From the NCBI RefSeq assembly GCF_964340395.1, contig NC_135551.1, positions 9,354,379 through 9,418,378 of the forward strand: a stretch of DNA of 64,000 nt, written 5' to 3'. Position 1 is the stretch's first letter. Each line of letters starts with the position of its first letter. Shown here in pieces: positions 25,050 to 32,668 of this stretch. Position numbers and translations under genes: made by a program. This stretch comes from Glandiceps talaboti. Its lineage: Eukaryota > Hemichordata > Enteropneusta > Spengelidae. The notes under the pieces were generated by a model. It was given only the letters and a program-made list of their open reading frames with translations. It searched no databases and was not told the origin of the DNA.

Positions 25050-25127
25050 GTACCCCCCCCCCCCACACAACCCATATATTTTCAAGTCCCCCCTCCCCCC
25101 CTAACAAGTTTTTGTGAAAGCAGCTAA

Positions 25128-25764
25128 CATAAGTTTAACACACTAAAGTAAAAGCCGATAAGTACAGAGGGTCAACCAAAGGCAGATGGCATATAATTAC
25201 TAGTATATTACATGTAACAGTTCAGACCTGGAGTCAAAAAACACTGAAAATTTAAACACTTCGGATTTACAACAGTGTATATGGACATTTTCATATATGG
25301 ATGGGGGACAAGCTATAATAAGCAGTTTGAGATTACCTATGGTCGTAGGTTTTAAGAATGTCTGATGAGATTTTGACCATGGTAACAATATCCGTTTTAC
25401 AGAAAAAGTCTTTTAATGAAACAAAGCTGACATCCACCATCCATACACACATATACATAGACCTGATATGTGGGCACTAGTATACATATATTACCCCCAG
25501 GGCTGTTGTGTGGTTTTTAACCTCAGTGTATCCTTATAATTAGTATCAGTTTCTATATTAATAATGCAACTTGTTGCCATTGTTCTCTCACACATCACAT
25601 ATGGATTATACCAGCACACACCATATCTACATGTAAATACAAACAATAGACGGGTCATGATCACATTCTAATTTGCATAAAACATAGACACCTTCGATGA
25701 TATGATATCTATCCACAAACTCCACTAACAATCATACAAATAGGCTGTTTAGCAGGCTACTTAC
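25128..25764. other. Large-element interior without recognised gene
   Basis: This would be intron of the leftward gene if the exon at 25765-25823 is real. Only short frames are present. Confidence 0.35.
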
Positions 25765-25823
25765 CGTGTATTTCTCATGGACGACTTCTTTTTAGAAATC
25801 CCTAAAACACAGTCATCGATCAT
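25765..25823 (-). CDS. Candidate first coding exon of the leftward gene in the large element
   Basis: On the minus strand an ATG opens MIDDCVLGISKKKSSMRNT and reaches a consensus donor (ACACG|GTAAGT) after 59 bases. The frame is open upstream of the ATG for about 22 codons as well. It is the mirror image of the plus-strand first exon at 26413, so the two look like the starts of a divergent pair. Phase does not join directly to the candidate exon at 22160, so further exons would be needed. No domain is recognised. Confidence 0.35.
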
Positions 25824-26412
25824 CGCGTCGTTTCCAAAACCTGGGTCACGTATGTTATCAGACTGTTTATGTCCTCGATGTAATCTTCACTCAAAGACCA
25901 GCTGGGCACGAAAGGAGTCTGGGTAATCAGGACTAGTCCATGTTATGAACAGGTCATTTAACTGAAAAATATATCGCTACACACACACACAAATTCTTCT
26001 CGCGTGTATATTAAAACGTATTTCATACACTTTTATTGGAATTATTCAAAAGTAGGATTCTTTCGCGAAAGCAGTTTTTAGCGATATGTCTTTGGGCAAT
26101 CATTGCAGTAGACGAGTCATTCACCCTTGTTGTTCGCGTACCTAACAGAAATGGACTTTACCATTAGGTCACGCAGGGATTATGCCACTGACCTTTTCCA
26201 ACACATACGGCCATGGGTACAAAGAGTTTATGGTTTTTTTTATGTTCTGACAATCGCGAGACTTAATACATTTACATGTCTTCAATGCTGTGATCGTGGT
26301 TTGTGAAATACACTGGTGGTATACCAGTATTCTCATAAGCCTTATGAAGAAGAGAGAGCGATTCATAACTATGGATAGAGTTTAACGGAGGTCGACAAAC
26401 AGTCAACATGGC
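25824..26412. promoter_or_regulatory. Putative bidirectional 5' region between two divergent first exons
   Basis: About 590 bases separate the leftward and rightward candidate starts. The segment includes a short (CA)n at 25979-25991 and CpG-containing stretches (TTCTCGCG, TTTCGCG) that are uncommon in the AT-rich surroundings. No TATA box is assigned. Confidence 0.3.
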
Positions 26413-26473
26413 ATGGTCAATGATGAACACTCACCAATCGTCGCTCATGGACAATTGTCTGACGAAATGCAAG
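26413..26473 (+). CDS. Exon 1 of a two-exon plus-strand gene in the large element, unknown family
   Basis: ATG at 26413 opens MVNDEHSPIVAHGQLSDEMQ and ends one base into a codon at a consensus donor (GCAAG|GTAAGC). The acceptor at 29375 (TTTTTGTTTCTTACAG) supplies the missing two bases (GT) to make glycine, and the exon beyond it is open in that frame, so the junction is in phase. An alternative ATG at 26407 gives a frame that meets a stop soon after the same junction. The product has no recognised domain. Confidence 0.5.
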
Positions 26474-27702
26474 GTAAGCTACCCCATTGATGGTTATATG
26501 TGTGTTTTATTTCCAGAAGATGTCGTTTGCACAATTTGAATCGATCAAAATTTAACAATTTCACAAAAGTCCTGTGTACCATGTCAGATGCAAGCTATTG
26601 TTCATTGAAGGGGTCATTTGTTAATTATGCATGTTATGTAAATTGTAATAAATGTGTTAATGTGTTCCTATTGTATTGCGATACACATGTACATTGTATG
26701 AATACGAATGTAAGGAGTGTGTGAGATACAAAATATACTGTTAGGCTGTACTTATTAACATACTGAGGCAAAGGGGTTCACTAAAATTTGGTTCAGGTGT
26801 TAAATCTCAAATATTATTTTTGTATCATTTTCATCAGAACATAAACAAACTCTATTTGACTAATGTCATCCCAATATATCTCCTTGCTGAAATTAATTTG
26901 ATGACAACAAAATTAAAAACAACTGAATACCAATACCATAGTATTTTAAGATCTGATATTTGATGTATCAGCATTAACTGTACTATTTCACAACAAAAAC
27001 TTGCTGCCATCGGTAACAAGGGAAATGTATTCATAGTTTGGTTTCAATGGTCACAGTATATTTTGTGCGTTTTAGGGTGGATAAATTTTGAAGGAATGAA
27101 CATTCCAGTCACATCATGATAGGGAAACATTTTCAGCATCAATTACTTTCCATATACCTGGAAATTATGGTGCTGTTCATTAATTTTTCATATTTTAAAA
27201 TAAAAATACTGCATTTCCTTGGCAACTAGTCAGTGTATGAACAAAAGTATGGTGTCATGCAAAAGGTCGTCTTCTATGCTGCATTTGCTGAAAATTTGGT
27301 GCAAATTGGTCAAGAAATGCTAGAGTTATTTACAGTTTTCTTTGTCCAAATTCCATCATATTTGGTGCCATTGTCTTTCCTATTCAACTGTGATTACCCT
27401 GACCAAGACATTTCCAAATTAAATCATAAAATTTAATCATATAAAAATCTGTAACTTTTGAATGAAAGGTCCGATTGAATCAAATAAAATGCATTTTTCT
27501 TGTTTTGAAGAGATCTATCAAATGAGCCCATTTTTAATGTTGTACAAGGTATGGTTAATTTTCACCTGAAATCCCTAATTAACATATACTAAAGTAATTA
27601 TAAAAAGTATGGTATTGCTTGTGATATAACCTTTTCATTTTTAGATTAACTGAACTTAAAAGGTTCAGTATAGGACTGTATTTCATGCCTTTTTTGCTAC
27701 GT

Positions 27703-27797
27703 TTTATCAGGAGCAATACTATAACTGCATACATGAGCCTCTGGCAATCGTTGTTGCTATCTGAGTACATGGTTATAGTATTGCTCCGGATCAGAGC
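27703..27797. repeat. Inverted repeat (hairpin) of ~15-bp arms
   Basis: GGAGCAATACTATAAC near 27708 is the reverse complement of GTTATAGTATTGCTCC near 27773-27788, with a loop of about 50 bases and partial further pairing. It may be a solo end of a small fold-back element. Confidence 0.7.
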
Positions 27798-28349
27798 TAT
27801 GGGTCAACTTTAGTTTTAGATATAACATACCACAAACGACTGTCGACAGTCTAGGTTCATTAGTGTTATAGGTGTCCGTGTGTGGGTGATTGCCCTAGTA
27901 TTTGGTTGGACATTACTTTGGTGGGTATTGGGAAATTGTTCAAAGCAAAATAATCACACCACAGGTGTGATTTTGGCAAAAAAAAGTCATTTTTGGTCAA
28001 AAAGCATAAAATAAAAAAATACTGAGTAGATTGGTCTGACATTTAGTAGGGACTTTCTTAGTGGTGTGTAGATTAAGATGTGTTCATAACATGATGATTC
28101 AATCATTAATATGTAAATTACTAATTAGGGCTGAAATGTGGCTTAATTCCAAAAATCACTTCGCAGATTTTTCTGAAATGTAAAGGGGGTGCAATTGGGA
28201 TGTATAGATGGAGAAGTGCTAAACGTATAATGATCTCACCAGCGATGTGCAAATTATGTATAAAATGTGAATTTTAGTCAAAAACTTATATCTCAGAAAG
28301 AATTTGGTCTATGAGACTGAAATATGGTGAGATATTTCTTGAAGTGTTA

Positions 28350-28430
28350 CCCGAGCCAGGGGTAATAATTGTAAAGTGCTTTGAGCACGGCAAGCGCATT
28401 GTAAGAACCCAACATTATTATTATGTTGAC
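28350..28430 (+). repeat. SINE/LINE-type 3' tail
   Basis: GGGTAATAATTGTAAAGTGC followed by TTTGAGCACGGCAAGCGCAT, TGTAAGAACCC and ATTATTATTAT is the kind of 3' tail shared by many animal SINEs and L2-like LINEs. No head sequence is recognised. Confidence 0.55.
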
Positions 28431-28783
28431 ACAATTGGCCCTAGCAACCATGACCATGCCCTTAGTAACAACCAATACAATGTGTGGTAGACAAGTGAGT
28501 AAACATTAAAAAAATGTATGCAAATATTCCTAACAACAATGATCACACCCTTAACAACAAACAGATGCTAGTATAGTTTTGCTATTTAAATAACATCATC
28601 TGGTAGGCAAGTCAGTAAACATTAATATGGCTGAGTATACATAAAAAAAAAACATTAAAAGTTTGCATACACCTATAGAGGTGTTGCATCTGAATGCATT
28701 TCCTTGATGTGATGATGTTACCTATTTGCCATAGTGAAAATCTTTTAATCCTAATTAGGGGCCACTTATATATGAAGTTGCGA

Positions 28784-28833
28784 TGTTACTCTGCATCAGA
28801 TAAAGTAACGCGGTTATTTGAGGCAGAGTAACT
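28784..28833. repeat. Inverted repeat GTTACTCTGC / GCAGAGTAAC
   Basis: Perfect 10-bp arms flank about 30 bases that contain a second, smaller palindrome (GTAACGCGGTTAT). Function unknown. Confidence 0.6.
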
Positions 28834-28836
28834 GCA

Positions 28837-29137
28837 CTAATTGTAGTGTTCGACGTGATTTTTAGGACTTTTTTTCTGTTTTTGTACTTTCTTCATTCCG
28901 ACATTTAACTGGAAGCAAATGCTACAATTCCCAAGTTGGGTGTATTTGTCTGGTAAATTACGCCTTGACTGCGAAATTTTGGGACATTTCCTAACTCCAA
29001 CATTAATTATTGAGACTTCAAGACCCAAACAGTCTTCAGAGGTACCTACATTTCCTTCAAAAACAGCAACTGTAGCAATGTTTTCAGCATGGTCTCATCT
29101 ATTTGGGTTAACTTTCAAACTTTGTAATGTTTGCTTC
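28837..29137 (-). pseudogene. Exon-like minus-strand segment with one in-frame TGA, unknown family
   Basis: From a good acceptor (CTGTTGTTTAACAG) the minus strand reads KQTLQSLKVNPNR, then TGA (29097-29095), then stays open for about 85 codons: DHAENIATVAVFEGNVGTSE and so on, through RKCPKISQSRRNLPDKYTQL to a Lys-rich end and a TAG. Composition is protein-like rather than repeat-like. It lies inside the intron of the plus-strand gene on the opposite strand, so it is either a separate decayed gene or a separate insertion. I do not recognise the family. Confidence 0.35.
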
Positions 29138-29375
29138 CTGTTAAACAACAGTATGAAAAAAAGCACAAAAATATAAGAAAAAGCTCTCAAAATCACAGCA
29201 AACGCTACAATCAGCTAGCACCAGAGATAATCCTAACCCCTAACCTCAATTCAACAGTGTGACGCATGGCTCCTAACAGCTTAAATCTTTGTTTATTACT
29301 ATGTTGACTTTCTTCTCTGAGAAGTCAAAAATAAATATGAGCACCATGTTTATTTCATCTTTTTGTTTCTTACAG

Positions 29376-29659
29376 GTAATTGTATACATGTATTATTAGT
29401 TCTCGAGGAGAAGCGACATTGCATACTGACTGATGAAGATAAAAAGACTTTAGGAATGATATGCTACAAACTATTTGCAAGAACGAACAGTGAAGATCAA
29501 TGACTAATCTTGATAAAGGAAAATGTTCCAGAAGGAGTGTTCTTCTTATTTTTGTACAAGACACATTGTGTGGACAATGCAAGGGAAAAGTGGAAACTAC
29601 TGCTGCAACTATTTGTGAAACTTTTCGTGACTGCTGAAGACTTGATTATCTCAGGTTGA
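29376..29659 (+). pseudogene. Exon 2 of the plus-strand gene in the large element, with one in-frame TGA
   Basis: After the acceptor at 29374-29375 the frame fixed by exon 1 encodes NCIHVLLVLEEKRHCILTDE followed by DKKTLGMICYKLFARTNSED and Q. It meets TGA at 29501-29503 and then stays open for 52 more codons (LILIKENVPEG..., ending TAEDLIISG) to a final TGA. The predicted product is helical and moderately acidic. The first TGA is either the true end of a 62-residue protein or a disabling mutation in a protein of about 115 residues. The open stretch beyond it favours the latter, weakly. No family is recognised; a transposon accessory protein is only an inference from location. Confidence 0.45.
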
Positions 29660-30602
29660 TATCAAATGAAAGTGTACAATTATGATGTGTTATCAAAAGT
29701 AGGCCTCGATATACAAGGATGACTCAAGATAGACTGATGTGATGATACTACACTTATTTACTATGGTAGGATGCCATTGTATCGTGGAAACACTTAGTAT
29801 TGAACATGACCATACAGGATATTTAATACGTGTAACCTACATGTTAGTGTGACCTTACTACATCCCCCTCTTTTGTTTCAAGATAGAAACTATAAAGTTA
29901 TTGTCAGTGTTCACTAATACTGTTTGACTTCGGGTATATAGCTGGGAAAGTGTTTCAATTCAAATTATCACACTGCAGGCTTTCAAAAAGGCAACAACTT
30001 GAACTCAAAAACCGCTGGGTGGAATTGCCTGAAATTTGATGAAAATGTTTATAGGGTTGTATACACAATGATCGTCTGTGACACAGTGATCCTATCGGTG
30101 ATGACAAGTAAAAGTAACTCTTTTTGGTCAAAATCTCAAAATTGTTTGGCTTATTTGGCTGAAATTCCACAGGGATGTTTCTGAGGACATACTTTTCAAG
30201 AGATATTAATTACTTGATGATCCCATAAGTGATATGCAAATAGGGTTAAAAATGTCATATTTTGGGTCAGTTGTTTCTCAAATATTAGGGACCTACAATT
30301 GTCTAGAAATTTTATTGTTTCATTGATCTCATTAAATTTTTTAAATTATATGGGGTACCTCACATAATGTAACCAATGTACATGTATGTCAGTGGCACTT
30401 AAAATTAATGTCTTCTTCAGTTTGCTTGGAAACATTCTCTAAGTTCTAACACTAACTGGCATATTCATATAGGTTGGTTCAAGGTAAAATGCATGTCTGT
30501 TCTTCTCATATGGATGATGCAAGTGATTTTAGTATTGAACTATACCTCTAAAACTAAGTCCTGAGATGAAATTTGGTAATGATTCTAATATTGTCATGAT
30601 TC
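29660..30602. other. Large-element interior without recognised gene
   Basis: No coding or repeat structure can be supported. Confidence 0.4.
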
Positions 30603-30746
30603 TTGATAGGCGAATGGTTAGCATGGCCGGCTTTGAGCCCCATTGCTGCCATATTTTTCTGAATGGTTAAAGTCCTTGGGCAAGAATTTTGTGTGCCTTG
30701 AGCTCTCAGGAGGAAAGGCGCATTATAAATTTGTATTATTATTATT

Positions 30747-30782
<36 letters not shown>

Positions 30783-30784
30783 TG
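30603..30784 (+). mobile_element. tRNA-type SINE with (ATT)n(ATC)n tail
   Basis: The head has an A-box-like segment (GGCGAATGGTTAGCATGGCC) followed by GGCTTTGAGCCCC in B-box position. The body has CTTGGGCAAGAATTTTGTGT and GAGCTCTCAGGAGGAAAGGC, and ends GCATTATAAATTTG plus a trinucleotide tail. This order is the standard SINE layout. No target duplication was identified. Confidence 0.7.
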
Positions 30785-30990
30785 AAATATCAAACTAGAT
30801 GAAGTATTCACTGATTTTAAATGTATATTTGAATAACAGTAAACCATGAAACTATTTTCCATTTTATGATGTGAGTGTGAATTATATTGCAACAACTGTA
30901 ATAAATTCTGATTTTTAAGGACAAATTGATAAAATAATAAGTCTACGTTTTATTCTTTTCTGAGTATGGAATGGGCTGGAAACTGTGAAG

Positions 30991-31483
30991 GGCCAACACT
31001 GTGAACACCCTGTGAATATATGACAGGGTCATCACTGTGAAGACCCTGTGAATACTCGACAGGGCCAACATTGTGAAAACCCTGTGAATACATGACAGGG
31101 TCACCACTGTGATGACCCTTTGAATACTCGACAGGGCCAACATTGTGAAGACCCTGTGAATACATGACAGGGTCACCACTGTGATGACCCTGTGAATACT
31201 CGACAGGGCCAACATTGTGAAGACCCTGTGAATACATGACAGGGTCACCACTGTGATGACCCTGTGAATACTCGACAGGGCCAACATTGTGAAGACCCTG
31301 TGAATACATGACAGGGTCATCAATGTGATGACCCTGTGAATACTCGACAGGGCCAACATTGTGAAGACCCTGTGAATACATGACAGGGTCACCACTGTGA
31401 TGACCCTGTGAATACTTGACAGGACCAACACTGTGAAGATCCTCTGAATACATGACAGGGTCATCACTGTGACGACCCTGATG
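30991..31483 (+). repeat. Right subterminal minisatellite, ~14 units of 36 bp in a 72-bp dimer
   Basis: Two alternating 36-bp units, one starting GACAGGGTCACCACTGTGAT and the other starting GACAGGGCCAACATTGTGAA, both end GACCCTGTGAATAC(TC/AT). Each unit is a near-palindrome, CAGGGTC...GACCCTG. The first 25 bases differ from units of the left array at only about two positions. Because 36 is divisible by three, both long minus frames here are artefacts. Confidence 0.95.
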
Positions 31484-32083
31484 TTTCGTGTTATAGCTGC
31501 AGTTTTATGAGAACTGAAATTTACAGGGATTTTTTCATCATAAACTTTGCAAAAGTTGTGTGTTAAATGTAAATTGCAAATATCTAATGTAATATTTGTG
31601 CATTAGCATACATTTGAATGGATTTGTCAGTCTCAAAATGTCAGTTGTATATAATGCATTGATATTTATCAAGTTGTTGAGGCTCTATTTGGTTTCACCG
31701 GTCAAATCCAGTGTTTAAGCCTTATTAACTAAATATGACTGAGGAAAATTATCTGCTGTTGCTATGTATTTCAACTTTGTATCATGCTATTATCAGGCAA
31801 ATTGCAATGTTGCTTGAAAACACCATTGTGTTGCATTTGCTACTAGCCCTCAGTGAGGAATTTGTCAAAGTTTGAAAATGTTAAGCAGTTCAATAATTAG
31901 GATTTTTGGTAAAATTGAAGAAAGCAAGCAAAATTTGAAATATTCCCCAGCCATAATATGTGCAATCTTATAAATTACCCATAAGCTAGGCCAATTTACA
32001 AATAATAAGATGCAGTTTTACAGAAAACAAGGGGAAAACCTTATTTTTACCCAGAATTATCTGTACATATTCAGTTTTCTGAT
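31484..32083. other. Gene-free segment between right array and right terminal repeat
   Basis: No coding structure is recognised. Confidence 0.45.
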
Positions 32084-32137
32084 GCAATTGTTCCGAATTC
32101 ACCATTATCCAATTATCCCAAAATAGTTCCAATCGTG

Positions 32138-32142
<5 letters not shown>
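32084..32142 (-). repeat. Right terminal inverted repeat of the large element
   Basis: 32106-32142 is the exact reverse complement of 20292-20328, and weaker similarity extends to about 32084. Confidence 0.85.

Positions 32143-32194
<52 letters not shown>
32139..32194. repeat. (TA)n tract abutting the right end of the large element
   Basis: About 28 TA units run directly out of the terminal repeat. Confidence 0.95.
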
Positions 32195-32197
<3 letters not shown>

Positions 32198-32530
32198 GTC
32201 CTAGATAATGCACCTAACGTAGTCATATGTATTCAGTATGTCTTGTTTAAAATCGTTTGTGCTGTGCTGATGCCGGATATCGGATGGATGAAATATGATG
32301 TTCGTTAAGAAATACAGAGATAATGACTGGCATGGATGCTGTCAATGCTAAGTATAGCATTTTCCTTTATGATTTGACATATGATGTGATAATGCATATT
32401 GTACACGGTAATTATGAGATTAAGCCATTAAGATCACATGTTCACCTTTACTCAGTTGCTTTAATGGGGAATTAAGTAACAGCCGGCGCTGTCATGAACG
32501 TAAATTTATAGTTTCTGGATATCAAAGTTC

Positions 32531-32668
32531 TATGTATGTATGTTTGTATGTATGTATGTATGTATGTATGTATGTATGTATGTATGTATGTATGTATGTA
32601 TGTATGTATGTATGTGTGTATGTACGTACGTACGTACGCATGTATGTATGTATGTATGTATGTATGTA
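32531..32668 (+). repeat. (TATG)n microsatellite with (TACG) interruption
   Basis: TATG units with one block of GTACGTACGTACGTACG. Confidence 0.96.

Larger units (their letters stand above)
22745..25124. mobile_element. Nested ~2.4-kb terminal-inverted-repeat DNA element
   Basis: The left end GGCGGCTTTCACAAAAACCT (22745) followed by a G run is the inverted, slightly diverged counterpart of the right end, where a C run leads into AACAAGTTTTTGTGAAAGCAGC. TAA flanks both ends (22742-22744 and 25125-25127), a possible 3-bp target duplication of the TWA type known for PIF/Harbinger elements. A C-rich repeat, CAAGTACCCCCC, occurs four times near the left end (22820-22930), with related versions near the right end (25050-25095). 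The element contains a decayed minus-strand gene fragment (23661-24589) but no recognisable transposase, so this copy is probably immobile. It lies within the larger inverted-repeat element. Confidence 0.7.
26474..28836. other. Intron of the plus-strand gene, part without other exons
   Basis: AT-rich, with a hairpin at 27703-27797 and a SINE-type tail at 28350-28430. Otherwise nothing is recognised. Confidence 0.4.
20292..32142. mobile_element. Putative large DNA transposon (~11.9 kb) bounded by inverted repeats at (TA)n tracts
   Basis: A sequence beginning TATAACACGATTGG at 20292 and ending ATAATTGGATA at 20328 recurs exactly but inverted at 32106-32142. Weaker similarity continues inward for about 20 bases. 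Both copies abut (TA)n microsatellites on their outer side. Inside each end is a tandem array based on the same near-palindromic core (20585-21050 and 30991-31483). The interior holds exon-like segments on both strands, including one with a transposon-style tail, plus a nested smaller element and SINEs. Terminal inverted repeats, subterminal arrays and divergent genes are all typical of large cut-and-paste transposons. The superfamily cannot be named because no catalytic DDE core is recognised. Target duplication cannot be seen within (TA)n. Coordinates exclude the flanking TA tracts. Confidence 0.6.

Noticed and set aside
26407-26473. Alternative start at 26407 giving MAWSMMNTHQSS...
   Set aside because: That frame ends at a codon boundary and meets a stop eight codons after the proposed acceptor, while the ATG at 26413 gives an in-phase, longer product.
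28784-28833. Terminator or regulatory RNA hairpin
   Set aside because: The inverted repeat is real, but nothing ties it to transcription; it is listed only as a repeat.
29501-29503. Selenocysteine TGA in the plus-strand exon
   Set aside because: No SECIS-like structure could be identified and the surrounding element is visibly decayed; mutation or true termination is simpler.
30943-31467. Two overlapping minus-strand frames of about 170 codons encoding 24-residue repeats
   Set aside because: The 36-bp repeat period is divisible by three and each unit lacks stops in these frames. Frames stay open because of the satellite, not because of selection.
20585-31483. CRISPR-like arrays: 29- and 36-bp palindromic repeats
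   Set aside because: Repeat length and palindromes resemble CRISPR repeats, but units abut without unique spacers, there are no cas genes, and the DNA is eukaryotic.
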